A stretch of 64,000 nucleotides of DNA. It comes from Geoglobus ahangari. GTDB taxonomy: Archaea > Halobacteriota > Archaeoglobi > Archaeoglobales > Archaeoglobaceae. The DNA lies in the NCBI RefSeq assembly GCF_001006045.1, contig NZ_CP011267.1, forward strand, positions 248,001 to 312,000, given 5' to 3'. Below are positions 34,823-43,245 of the stretch, piece after piece; position 1 is the stretch's first letter; every line of letters begins with the position of its first letter. Made by a program: the position numbers and the translations under genes. A model generated the notes under the pieces. The model did no database searches, had not been told where the DNA came from, and saw only the letters and a list, made by a program, of their open reading frames with translations.

Positions 34823-35960
34823 TTGCCTTCTCCAGCAGAGCGAACAGCTCCTTCCTCCTCACAGGTCTCGGATTTCTGAGGACGTGCTTCTCACTCGCAA
34901 ACGTCCTCTCGACGATTGAAGGAATGTCCCTCTCGGTCACACCAAGCTCGGAGAGGTTTGACGGAACTCCCAGCTCGTCCAAAAACTCTGCAAACACCCT
35001 GCCAACAGCTATTGCCACGTTTCTCACATCCCTCTCGTCAGCATTCGCTCCGAAAGCTCTTGCAATCGTGGCATGCTTTTCCGAACAGGCGAAGGAGTTG
35101 TACTGCAGGACGTACGGCATAGTAACAGCGACGGAGATGCCGTGAGGTTTGCCGTGAAGCGGGGCATGAGCATAGCCGAGGGCGTGGCCGAGGACCGTCC
35201 CAGCGTTGTTTATCGCCATTCCGGCAAAGAGTGAGGCGAGGGACATCCTCTCCCTACCATCCCTGCTGTTCTCAGACGGGACGAGCGGTAGGCTTTCTAC
35301 AGCATACTCCATGGCCCTCATGGACAGCATCTCGGTGAATGGGTTAGAGACGAGCGAGACGAGGGACTCGATCGCATGACACAGCGCATCAAGACCCGAG
35401 CTTACCGTTACGGACTTTGGTAACGATAGCGTTAGCTGGGGGTCAACTATCGCAACGTCGGCCTGAAGCGCGCTGCCCTCAAACACCCTCCTGACCTCAG
35501 AGCCCTCAAGCTTCACGACCGCGAGATTTGTCACCTCCGAGCCAGTTCCGGCCGTTGTCGGGCACAGAACAAGCCCGTATTCCCTTTCCGACACCTCAGC
35601 ACCGGAAAACTCTGATAGAGGTTTGTCGGAGTGGGATAAGCCTGCTGCGAGCTTTGCCACGTCCAGAGCGCTTCCACCGCCCACGCCGATCACCACATCG
35701 TACCTCCCATCCCTTACCGCTTTCCTCGCCATCTCCACCAGCCTTTCATCCGGTTCTGGCGTTACACTACTCCAGACGTCCACATGCACCCCCTCAAGCT
35801 GTGGAAGCACGTGCTTCGGAACCACTTGCCTTCCAACGTTCCTTCCGGTGATGATGATCGCCTTTCCTCCAAACCTCCCGGCAATCTCCTCGAGCTCTTC
35901 GATGGCATTCCACCCGAAGATTACGTCTCTGACCGACGAGACTCTGAACCTCAAGCCCAC
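34785..35960 (-). CDS. Iron-containing (type III) alcohol dehydrogenase
   Basis: A 391-residue Fe-dependent NAD(P) alcohol dehydrogenase. The NAD site GVGGGSALDVAKLAA is near residues 92-106, and the metal ligands are in SSGLDALCHAIES (Asp, His), GHALGYAHAPLHGKPHG (His residues). TTAGTGSEVTNLAV is also typical. It is the last gene of a six-gene minus-strand operon and probably oxidises an alcohol or reduces an aldehyde formed by the TPP enzyme. Its GTG start overlaps the TauE gene end by ten bases. Confidence 0.92.
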   Translation of the reverse strand: MGLRFRVSSVRDVIFGWNAIEELEEIAGRFGGKAIIITGRNVGRQVVPKHVLPQLEGVHVDVWSSVTPEPDERLVEMARKAVRDGRYDVVIGVGGGSALDVAKLAAGLSHSDKPLSEFSGAEVSEREYGLVLCPTTAGTGSEVTNLAVVKLEGSEVRRVFEGSALQADVAIVDPQLTLSLPKSVTVSSGLDALCHAIESLVSLVSNPFTEMLSMRAMEYAVESLPLVPSENSRDGRERMSLASLFAGMAINNAGTVLGHALGYAHAPLHGKPHGISVAVTMPYVLQYNSFACSEKHATIARAFGANADERDVRNVAIAVGRVFAEFLDELGVPSNLSELGVTERDIPSIVERTFASEKHVLRNPRPVRRKELFALLEKAITGDLDDPDFSS

Positions 35961-36682
35961 ACCCCCGAGTATCTCACCACAAGCACGAGCGAGGATGCAA
36001 GGACGACCGACAGAACCGCTTTCCTGAGACTGTGGCTGTCCATCCTCCCGAGCAGCCTCCTGCCAGTTAGATGTGCGAGGAAAACGGCAGGCGAGAGGAT
36101 GGCGAAGATCCTGACGATCTCCCAGCTCATGTACCCAAGAGCGATGAAGAGGAGCAGGATGAGCGTGTCAATGATGATCAGGTACGCGATTATGAAGGAT
36201 CTTATGAACTTCGCATCGTAACCCTGATTGCTCAGGGCGAGAACTATTTGCGGTCCGTTGACCCCGGTGAGAACTCCCATCAGCCCGCTGATGAGGCCAG
36301 AGAAGAACAGCAGCGGCCTTTCCCTTCTGACCTCAAACCTCACACCTCTCATCATGAGGGCCGAAAGGGCAGCCATTCCCGCCCCTATTCCGAGCCCAAT
36401 CAGCCTCTGCGAGAGGGCACCAAACAGTGCCATTCCCGCCATTATTCCAGCAAACCCCCCTGCATAAACCTCTCCCAGTCTTAGCGTGAGCCTCTCCCTG
36501 AGCAGGAAGTTTAAGTTTATCAGGGACTCGAGCAGGATCATCAGAACCACCACGTCCTTGGGAGGAAGAAGGTTCGACAGGAGAGGGGAGAGCAGGATCG
36601 CGCTTCCAAAGCCCGTGACGACGCGGACGTTGAAGGCCAGAAAGACGAGTGGGAAGAGAAGCACAAGCGCATAGGTGTCCAT
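35951..36682 (-). CDS. TauE/SafE-family membrane exporter
   Basis: A 243-residue membrane protein with about eight helices. The motif pair TGFGSAILLSPLL near the N-terminus and GLISGLMGVLTGVNGPQIVLAL in the second half is the internal repeat of the TauE/SafE family, which exports sulfite, sulfoacetate or related organic anions. The RBS GGAGGG directly precedes the ATG at 36682. Lying in an operon with a TPP enzyme and an Fe-alcohol dehydrogenase it may release a small acidic product. Confidence 0.85.
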   Translation of the reverse strand: MDTYALVLLFPLVFLAFNVRVVTGFGSAILLSPLLSNLLPPKDVVVLMILLESLINLNFLLRERLTLRLGEVYAGGFAGIMAGMALFGALSQRLIGLGIGAGMAALSALMMRGVRFEVRRERPLLFFSGLISGLMGVLTGVNGPQIVLALSNQGYDAKFIRSFIIAYLIIIDTLILLLFIALGYMSWEIVRIFAILSPAVFLAHLTGRRLLGRMDSHSLRKAVLSVVLASSLVLVVRYSGVWA

Positions 36683-36701
36683 TCCTCCCTCCACCTGCAG
36701 G

Positions 36702-37607
36702 TCACCCTTCCAGTGTTCTGAGGAATCTGAGCATCCCGAGTATCTTCTCTATCCTCTCGACGAGCATCTCCGACTGATCCCTGTCGTAGCTGTAAATCCC
36801 CCTGCCGGTCTTTACCCCGAGCTCTCCCCTCTCCACCTTCTCTACGAGCCAGTCGGGGATCGCTATCCTCTCCCCCGTGGAGCTGAGGTACTTTGAGACG
36901 AGCAAAATCGTGTCGAGGCCCACGTAGTCGAGGTTTCCGAGGGGACCGAAGAGCGTGTACAGTATTCCGAGGTGGTACCTCCACACCGTGTCTATTTCCT
37001 CGAACGACATGCCGTCGCTCTCCATCATCCTCTCCGCCTCAGCAAGCACGGCTGCGCTGAACCTGTTCACGGCAGACTGCTCCCTGCAGACCACCACCCT
37101 CTTCCCTATGCCCCTCAGAAACTCCGCAACCCTGCCCGCAACACCTTCGTCAGTATATCTGGACGTCACAACCTCAACGAGGGGCATCACGTGGGGCGGG
37201 TTCATCCAGTGAACCCCAAGAAATCTCTTCTTCCTCTCCAGAAACCCGGCAAGGTCGCTCACCCTGATGATGGACGTGTTCGTGCAGACTGGCGCGTTCT
37301 CACCTACAACAGCCTCGATGTCCCTCAGAACCCTGCCCTTCAGCTCCACATCCTCCGGAACTGCCTCAAAGGCGATGTCTGCAGCGTCACCATCCTCGAT
37401 CCTCGTCGTGAACGTTATCCTGTTCAGGACGCTCCTGTCCGCCATTCCGTGCTTCTCGAGGGTTTTCAGTGAGAGCTCTATTCCCCTCCTCGCCCTCTCC
37501 AGCGCATCCTCGCTCACGTCGCAGAGCACAACCTCCTCAACTCCCCTGCTAACTTCGACCGCTATGCCCTGCCCCATCAGGCCGGCCCCAACCACAAGCG
37601 CCCTCAC
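36702..37607 (-). CDS. 3-hydroxyacyl-CoA dehydrogenase
   Basis: A 301-residue NAD enzyme of the HbdA/FadB type. The NAD fold starts VVGAGLMGQGIA, and the catalytic motif is in LGVHWMNPPHVMPLVEVV (His-Glu pair); the C-terminal domain has SAVNRFSAAVLAEAERM and GLDTILLVSKYL. It oxidises 3-hydroxyacyl-CoA or a related beta-hydroxy acid. In this operon a beta-hydroxy acid intermediate is likely. Adjacent genes overlap or nearly so, so it is co-transcribed. Confidence 0.85.
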   Translation of the reverse strand: MRALVVGAGLMGQGIAVEVSRGVEEVVLCDVSEDALERARRGIELSLKTLEKHGMADRSVLNRITFTTRIEDGDAADIAFEAVPEDVELKGRVLRDIEAVVGENAPVCTNTSIIRVSDLAGFLERKKRFLGVHWMNPPHVMPLVEVVTSRYTDEGVAGRVAEFLRGIGKRVVVCREQSAVNRFSAAVLAEAERMMESDGMSFEEIDTVWRYHLGILYTLFGPLGNLDYVGLDTILLVSKYLSSTGERIAIPDWLVEKVERGELGVKTGRGIYSYDRDQSEMLVERIEKILGMLRFLRTLEG

Positions 37608-38569
37608 GCTCCCACCTCTCTTTTTAGGGTTTCCACGTGGTCCTTTACCATCTTCTCAGCGCTGTCGAACTCGATCTGCCAGCCCACATCCTCGATCCTT
37701 CCAAACCTCTCGACCATCCTCTCCCTGAGGGCGAGTTCAGTCAAAGCAGCCCACTCCCCCGCTATCCTCATCGAAGCATCATCCACCTCATTCTCAACAA
37801 TAGCGTCTGGAACCACCCTCTTCAGGCTGCTAACGAGCTCTCCAACCGAGACAACCACACCGCCCACGATGTAGATGTCCCTGAGCTTTCCGTTGTGGCT
37901 GATTAGAAGCCTGAGTAGCCTTGCGGCATCCCTGACATAGAGGAGCGGAATTCTGGTCTCCAGAGGGAGCCTCACGACCCCCTTGCCTTCGAGCACCGCA
38001 CTGTCGATGAGGGACGAGATCGTAACCGAAGCACCCTCGCCCCTTCTGTAGGGCCCTGTGATGATCGGGAACCTCACCGCAGAGAAGTCGAGACCGTGAG
38101 AGCTCGCATAGTACGAGCCGACTATCTCCGAGCACGCCTTCGTCACCCCGTAGAACGTGGCCGGGTCTCTGAAAGAGGTTTCGCTGACGGGCATGCTCCT
38201 CAGGCCAAAGACGGAGAGGCTGCTCGTGAAAACAACTCTATCGACATCAAACATCCGTGACAGCTCGAGGACATTCAAAGTCGCCTCAACGTTCGTCCTG
38301 AAGGACTCGATCCTCGACCTCTCGGCCCTGAGCGACAGGTCTGCTGCCGTATGAACAACAGCATCAATCTCGTGGGTCTTGAAGACCTCGGCCAGATCTG
38401 CCCAAGACGTGACGTTACCCTCAACCAGATCCACCCTGTCCTCGTATCCCCTCAGCCTCGTCAGGTCTAAGCGCAAGTCCATCAGAATCGGCCTCTCACC
38501 TCTATCGCAGAGCTCCCTCGCCAGAAATGAGCCGAGAAAGCCGGTTCCTCCGGTGATGAGGACTGCCAT
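37604..38569 (-). CDS. NAD(P)-dependent epimerase/dehydratase (extended SDR)
   Basis: A 321-residue extended short-chain dehydrogenase. TGGTGFLGSFLA (residues 6-17) is the nucleotide-binding loop and the active-site pair is in TFYGVTKACSE (YxxxK) preceded by the serine in FTSSLSVFG. The family includes sugar epimerases, dihydroflavonol-type and 3-beta-hydroxysteroid-type reductases. Its start overlaps the stop of the TPP enzyme gene. Substrate unknown. Confidence 0.85.
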   Translation of the reverse strand: MAVLITGGTGFLGSFLARELCDRGERPILMDLRLDLTRLRGYEDRVDLVEGNVTSWADLAEVFKTHEIDAVVHTAADLSLRAERSRIESFRTNVEATLNVLELSRMFDVDRVVFTSSLSVFGLRSMPVSETSFRDPATFYGVTKACSEIVGSYYASSHGLDFSAVRFPIITGPYRRGEGASVTISSLIDSAVLEGKGVVRLPLETRIPLLYVRDAARLLRLLISHNGKLRDIYIVGGVVVSVGELVSSLKRVVPDAIVENEVDDASMRIAGEWAALTELALRERMVERFGRIEDVGWQIEFDSAEKMVKDHVETLKREVGA

Positions 38570-40224
38570 CAGCCCTCAACTCCCGAGAGCATGTAGGCAA
38601 GCGGGGACATCTCCTCACGGGAGATGCGCACGTCTATCACCGCAGGCATCCCCGACTCGACAGCCCTCCTGATCGCCTCGGTGAGCTCGCCCTTCTTCTC
38701 CACCAGCTCTCCATAAGCTCCGAGGCTCTCTGCGAACTTGTCGTACCTCGCGTTCTCGTTGAGCAGCGTTCCAAAGCAGGCCCTCTCCTTGGAGCCCGTT
38801 GAAAGGTACCGGGTGTGGCACACCATCCCCCACGCGCTGTCGTTGGCGACTATGACGATTATCGGCAGCTCATGTCTCACCGCCGTCTCTATCTCCACGC
38901 CGTTGAACAGGAAGCTCCCATCTCCCGTGACCACGAAGACCCTCTTCTCGGGAAATGCCGACTTCGCTGCTATTCCCATCGGCACCCCAGCTCCGAGGTG
39001 GCCGAGCTCCCCCTGAGAGTTGAAGACGTTCCCAGCCCTCTCTGCCTTCAGAAGCAGCAGTCCCCACGCTGTGGTCTCTCCACCATCCAGAACCACTATG
39101 TCGTCTCTCGTAATGAGGCTCGAGAGTTCGAGCATCATCTCCTGAGGCTTCAGCATTCCGTTTTCGGAGGCTGGCCTGACAAGCATCTCCATCATGCCCT
39201 TGGCCATCTCCCCGAACTCCTTAGCCCAGTAATCAAACCTCTTTATCCCATTCGCTCTCTCCAGCAGCCCGCTCAGGAATGCTTTGGCATCGCTGACAAC
39301 TCCCAGATCCACGTACCTGTTCTTCCCTATCTGGCTCCAGTCTATGTCCACCTGAATGATCCTCGCCTCATCCGAAAACAGGCCCACACCAAAGCCGAGG
39401 AAATCATCGAGCCTCGTTCCGATCACCATGACCAGATCCGCCTCCTTCAAAAGCACGTTGCCCGGCGCTGGGCCAGCGTAGAGGGGATGGGTGGTTGGTA
39501 TTGTGCCAAAAGCCATCCCGTTAACCGCCACGGGAATCGAGAGTCTCTCGGCCAGCATCCTCAGCTCCTCCTCAGCCCCAGACCAGTAAACCCCGCTTCC
39601 CGCAACAATTACCGGCTTTTCTGCAGAGTTCAGCATCTCAATTGCTCTATCAAAGAACCTGCTCTCGCACACTATCCTACCGGTGTACCTGTACCTCTCC
39701 GGTGGAGCGAGCTCAACATCGTTCTCAACCTCGGCGTTCAGCACATCCTTCGGAATCTCGAGTAAAGCCGGCCCGAACTTCCCGCTCAGCGCGTGCCTGA
39801 AGGCCTCCTGCACGTACTCGTGGAGCCTTTCCGGAAAGATGGGCATCTTCGACCACTTCACGTACCTCTCAACCCACCTCGCCCCTTCAATCTCCTCAAA
39901 CGCGTTCCTGTCGAGGTTCTCGAACTTCGAGTGACCTGAGATGGCGACAATGGGGCTTCCCGAGTAGTAGGCCTGCGCCAGAGCGGGCATTAGGCTCGCG
40001 AGCCCCGGGCCGGTCGGAACTATCGCAACCCCGGCATTTCTCGTAACCCTCGCGTAGCCCTCGGCCATATTCCCCACAGCCTGCTCGTGCCTCGCGAAGA
40101 TTACATTCACTCCTTCATCCCTCAGATGCTCGCACAGGGGAAGAATCTCACCGCTCGGAAGTGCGAACACGCTCCTTACTCCCTCGTTCACAATCACCTT
40201 TGCAACAAGCTCTGAAGCTTCCAC
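38569..40224 (-). CDS. Thiamine-diphosphate enzyme (acetolactate synthase-like)
   Basis: A 551-residue ThDP enzyme of the acetolactate synthase / benzaldehyde lyase / 2-hydroxyacyl-CoA lyase superfamily. The catalytic glutamate is in FARHEQAVGNMAEGYARV (about residue 44), the central FAD/ADP-like domain has VIVAGSGVYWSG, and the ThDP motif is GDGSFLFNGVEIETAVRHELPIIVIVANDSAWG. I prefer the GTG at 40224 (VEASELVAKVIVNEGV), which follows an AAGGGGG ribosome site. It does not look like a plain IlvB because the regulatory partner is absent, so a carboligase or lyase on a hydroxy- or oxo-acid is likely. Confidence 0.8.
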   Translation of the reverse strand: MEASELVAKVIVNEGVRSVFALPSGEILPLCEHLRDEGVNVIFARHEQAVGNMAEGYARVTRNAGVAIVPTGPGLASLMPALAQAYYSGSPIVAISGHSKFENLDRNAFEEIEGARWVERYVKWSKMPIFPERLHEYVQEAFRHALSGKFGPALLEIPKDVLNAEVENDVELAPPERYRYTGRIVCESRFFDRAIEMLNSAEKPVIVAGSGVYWSGAEEELRMLAERLSIPVAVNGMAFGTIPTTHPLYAGPAPGNVLLKEADLVMVIGTRLDDFLGFGVGLFSDEARIIQVDIDWSQIGKNRYVDLGVVSDAKAFLSGLLERANGIKRFDYWAKEFGEMAKGMMEMLVRPASENGMLKPQEMMLELSSLITRDDIVVLDGGETTAWGLLLLKAERAGNVFNSQGELGHLGAGVPMGIAAKSAFPEKRVFVVTGDGSFLFNGVEIETAVRHELPIIVIVANDSAWGMVCHTRYLSTGSKERACFGTLLNENARYDKFAESLGAYGELVEKKGELTEAIRRAVESGMPAVIDVRISREEMSPLAYMLSGVEG

Positions 40225-40237
40225 ACAATTCACCCCC

Positions 40238-41467
40238 TTAAAAGTCCTCAAGCTCCCTGCCCTTTGTCTCGGGCAGGAGCCACGGAAGGATTACCATTAG
40301 CGCGAAGGCTATTCCGCCGAGAAGCATTCCGTAGATGAGCTCCGCGAAGGTTGCGATGTACCCGACTATGAACCCCCCGAACGACAGGCCCCTCGCAACG
40401 CTGAATATCACCGACGTTGCGGTTGCGCGGTACTTCGTAGGAAACAGCTCGCTGCTCCAGACTCCAAAGAGGGCGTGAGATCCGAAGCCCAGCGGGATTA
40501 TGAACAGGCTCAGCATCGCCATAGAGGGGTTGAAGTCAACCAGAGTGAAGTAGCCCAGCATCAAACATCCAAGCAGGCCGAGAAGGGCAGATGCTGCGAA
40601 GCTCAGCCTCCTTCCGATGTAGTCGCTTATGAGCCCGACGAACGGCAGGATGATGAGCGCGACAAGGGAGATCTTCATAACCAGCTTGCTCGCCTCTTCT
40701 GGGGGATAGTTGAACTGCCTGATTATGAAGGTGGGCGACCAGTCAACTATCGCGTGGTAGGCAAATTCAGCAAGCCAGAAGAGGAACGTGCTCAGGATCA
40801 TTAGCTTCAGGTAGTAGCGGTTCCCGAGTATCTCCTTCAGCTTCATCTTGCTGACCTCTTCCTCGGCGGAGTGCTTCTCCCATATCCTCGATTCCGGAAG
40901 GTAGCGGGCGAAGAGTATCAGGAAAGGTATCGGGTAGAGAGTCACGAGGAAGCAGGCCCTCCAGCCGTAGAGCGGGTAGATGTAGGAGACAGAAAGGGCG
41001 GAGATTATGAAGCCGAAGATGAAGGTCGCGTGGATGATTCCGCCAAACAGCCCTCTCCTCTTGGGAGAGTAGACCTCGGAGATGTATGTGAACGCGAGCC
41101 CCCACGTCACACCCATGCCCGATATCAGCCTCAGGGCTGCGAGAGTCCAGAAGTTTGGTGCTAAAGCGGAGAGGACGCTGAACACCACGACCCACAGAAT
41201 CGACAGAATGAGGGCGTTCTTCCTCCCGAACCTGTCCCCCAGCTCCCCGAACAGCATCGCACCAAAAATGCAGAGGATGTACTGGGCGGAAAAAACGAAC
41301 CCCACCTCGAGCGTCGAGACTCCGAACTCCTTCATTATCGGCTCTGCCAGAAAGTTGAGAAGCGTTAGGCCAACAGCATCGTGGCTCCAGCCTATTGCAG
41401 CGGCGATGAGAACTATGATCTTCTCGTTCCTCGTAAAGTGCACGTGCCCGCGGGCGTTAACCTCCAT
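40238..41467 (-). CDS. MFS transporter (organic acid/sugar porter type)
   Basis: A 409-residue major facilitator with 12 helices. Motif A is GELGDRFGRKNAL after helix 2 and GLISDYIGRRLSF in the second half, PESRIWEK follows helix 6, and PETKGRELEDF ends the protein as in the sugar/organic-acid porter branch (ShiA/benzoate-like). It is the first gene of the catabolic operon, so it probably brings in the substrate. Its promoter contains a palindrome. Confidence 0.88.
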   Translation of the reverse strand: MEVNARGHVHFTRNEKIIVLIAAAIGWSHDAVGLTLLNFLAEPIMKEFGVSTLEVGFVFSAQYILCIFGAMLFGELGDRFGRKNALILSILWVVVFSVLSALAPNFWTLAALRLISGMGVTWGLAFTYISEVYSPKRRGLFGGIIHATFIFGFIISALSVSYIYPLYGWRACFLVTLYPIPFLILFARYLPESRIWEKHSAEEEVSKMKLKEILGNRYYLKLMILSTFLFWLAEFAYHAIVDWSPTFIIRQFNYPPEEASKLVMKISLVALIILPFVGLISDYIGRRLSFAASALLGLLGCLMLGYFTLVDFNPSMAMLSLFIIPLGFGSHALFGVWSSELFPTKYRATATSVIFSVARGLSFGGFIVGYIATFAELIYGMLLGGIAFALMVILPWLLPETKGRELEDF

Positions 41468-41481
41468 AACCCAGTTCTAAA

Positions 41482-41498
41482 TTTTTAATGATTAAAAA
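41482..41498 (-). promoter_or_regulatory. Palindromic promoter element of the MFS/TPP operon
   Basis: TTTTTAAT-G-ATTAAAAA, perfect eight-base arms, centred about 23 bases before the MFS ATG. It overlaps the probable TATA box. The core TTAATGATTAA recurs in the fqo promoter at 55457-55467. Confidence 0.5.
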
Positions 41499-41543
41499 AT
41501 TTATGCAAAATCCTGCACACTCGTGTTGATGGAATGGGCAATA

Positions 41544-41840
41544 TCACCAGCACCTGTACTCCCTGCACTGCTGGGGTTTTGTCTCGTGAATCCCGCAGTA
41601 CACCTTCCCATTCCTCTCCACGATGAAGGGGCACCGCTCAAGCCTGTTGCCATGCTCGTCGAACCATACCTCCCCTCCCTCGATCTTCTCCCCCTCGAGG
41701 AGGTCGTAGTAGTGGTAGACGAAGACGTGTTTGAGGATGTCGGTTCTTCCCTCCCTCATCCACCTCTTTATGTCGTCGGGGGTTGCGTATATCTTGGTCC
41801 CCATCTCAACGCAGCACTTCCCGCAGTGTCTGCAGGACAT
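41544..41840 (-). CDS. YkgJ-family Cys-rich (zinc/iron-chelating) protein
   Basis: A 98-residue protein with CRHCGKCC at the start, then CPFI, CGIHETKPQQCREYRC at the end: the eight-cysteine pattern of the YkgJ/UPF0153 family, thought to bind iron-sulfur or zinc. ATG at 41840 (MSCRHCGKCC) is the natural start. It follows the oxidase-like gene by 43 bases on the same strand. Confidence 0.82.
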   Translation of the reverse strand: MSCRHCGKCCVEMGTKIYATPDDIKRWMREGRTDILKHVFVYHYYDLLEGEKIEGGEVWFDEHGNRLERCPFIVERNGKVYCGIHETKPQQCREYRCW

Positions 41841-41883
41841 CGAAATTAAAAGAGATGAAAACAAATTAAAGCTCTTTCCCGGC

Positions 41884-43032
41884 TCATCTCCTCTGAACCA
41901 TGACCATGTCGTAGGAGAAGGCTACAAAGACTGCAAGCAGCAGCACTCCACCAAGAGCCCTGACCTGCGGGAGAAGGAGCATGACCGTTCCGATTACCGA
42001 GAGAGCGAGCAACACCTCTCCAAGCCTGAGATTGAAGAGGTCACCTATCATGGGCACGTCCTCAATTCCAAGCTTCTCAGAGTACTTTTCCATCCAGGTG
42101 ATCATCGGGATTATGTGGTACTCAGCGCCTATTATCGTCAGGGTTATCCAGCCCACCAGCATCAGGTGGGAGTGCAGGAACCTCTCGACACTCATCAGGC
42201 CGACGAAGATTCCCGCGAGGCCGAAGAAGAGTGCCGGAACGAAGAACTTCACGCTTATGTCGAGGGGGGCTGGGGTGTCGGACTTGCTTGCAAGCGTTGC
42301 AAGCAGGTTCACGACCATCAAAACAAAGGACGCCGCATAGCCAGCCCCACCGGCAGAGACAAGGCTTTCCTGTCCGCTCTGCAGACCGTAGAGCATAACA
42401 ACGAGCGAGAGAGTTGCGAGAGGAAACGTGAACCACGCAGCACTCTGACTCCTGAGCTTTCTCAGGGCCAGCATCGGAAAGAGCTCGTAAAGGCCTCCGA
42501 ACGTGGTGAGGCCGATCCAGCCTGCCGTGAGCAGGTGGTTGTGAACCGCAACCCTGAAGGGGATTGTCCCGATGAACCCGAGGGTGGCGTAGAGTATTCC
42601 GGCGAGGTGGAACAGAATAGCTGCCCCGAAGAACGGCACTGCCACGCTCCTGAGCTTCATGTCGAGCAGCGTGACGAAAACAACGGCAGCAAACGCCAGA
42701 GCTCCGAGGAAATACACAGCCCCCGAGATGCTGAACGGAAAGACACCAAAGAATGCCGCCAGAAGCATTACAAGACCTGCGTTCAGCAGGTAGAAGCTGA
42801 GCTCCGCAACACCCCTCATCCTGAGCTCAGTGCCCGTAACCGTGGGAACGAGCTGGTACATCGACCCCACTATCGTCAGGCTGACGAAGCCTGCGAGCAT
42901 CAGGTGGGAATGGACGGGTTTGAAGGAATATCCAAAGACATTGAGAATTCCCAAGAAAGCGGAAATGATCAGGTAAAAGAGCCCGAAGTACAGAAACCTG
43001 AGAGGCAGATTCCTCCACGCAACCGGAGCCAT
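41884..43032 (-). CDS. Heme-copper-oxidase subunit I-like membrane protein with three-fold repeat
   Basis: A 382-residue protein with about twelve membrane helices. Three near-identical modules begin at HSHLMLAGF (residues 41-49), HNHLLTAGW (164-172) and HSHLMLVGW (287-295), exactly 123 residues apart; each continues ...LT..G..Y..(L/I).P. The paired histidines at the start of a helix resemble heme and copper ligands of oxidase/nitric oxide reductase subunit I or NnrS. It may bind heme or copper. Immediately upstream are a DUF2249 protein and a MIP18 protein. Usual oxidase motifs such as a HPEVY-type loop are absent, so oxygen reduction is not assumed. Confidence 0.7.
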   Translation of the reverse strand: MAPVAWRNLPLRFLYFGLFYLIISAFLGILNVFGYSFKPVHSHLMLAGFVSLTIVGSMYQLVPTVTGTELRMRGVAELSFYLLNAGLVMLLAAFFGVFPFSISGAVYFLGALAFAAVVFVTLLDMKLRSVAVPFFGAAILFHLAGILYATLGFIGTIPFRVAVHNHLLTAGWIGLTTFGGLYELFPMLALRKLRSQSAAWFTFPLATLSLVVMLYGLQSGQESLVSAGGAGYAASFVLMVVNLLATLASKSDTPAPLDISVKFFVPALFFGLAGIFVGLMSVERFLHSHLMLVGWITLTIIGAEYHIIPMITWMEKYSEKLGIEDVPMIGDLFNLRLGEVLLALSVIGTVMLLLPQVRALGGVLLLAVFVAFSYDMVMVQRR

Positions 43033-43245
43033 TCACTCCCTCCAGATCCTGACTATCCACTTCTCCCCGTCAAATCTGGACTCGAACTCGTACCCCTGCT
43101 GCTTCAGCATCGTCATGAGTGGCTTTGGCTCGACCTCCACGATGATCTCTACCTCTCCGTGCTCCTTCAGCTTCTGCATTATGAGGGGTGGCCTCTCGGG
43201 ATGCGGGAGGCCGCGAACGTCCAGCCTCTCAGTCACAGCACTCAC
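43033..43245 (-). CDS. DUF2249 domain protein
   Basis: A 70-residue TusA-like domain of the DUF2249 family: RLDVRGLPHPERPPLIMQKL is the signature N-terminus, and GYEFESRFDGEKWIVRIWR the C-terminus. The typical CPxP of TusA is replaced by HPER, so it is not a sulfur carrier in the usual way. These genes accompany nitric-oxide-related and MIP18 proteins in other microbes. Its GTG start overlaps the MIP18 stop by four bases and its stop abuts the next gene. Confidence 0.8.
   Translation of the reverse strand: MSAVTERLDVRGLPHPERPPLIMQKLKEHGEVEIIVEVEPKPLMTMLKQQGYEFESRFDGEKWIVRIWRE

Noticed and set aside
38569-40224. Assignment of the ThDP enzyme as sulfoacetaldehyde acetyltransferase (Xsc)
   Set aside because: Its N-terminal motifs and FALPSGEILPL region resemble the ALS/lyase group more than Xsc; TauE/SafE nearby is not enough evidence.
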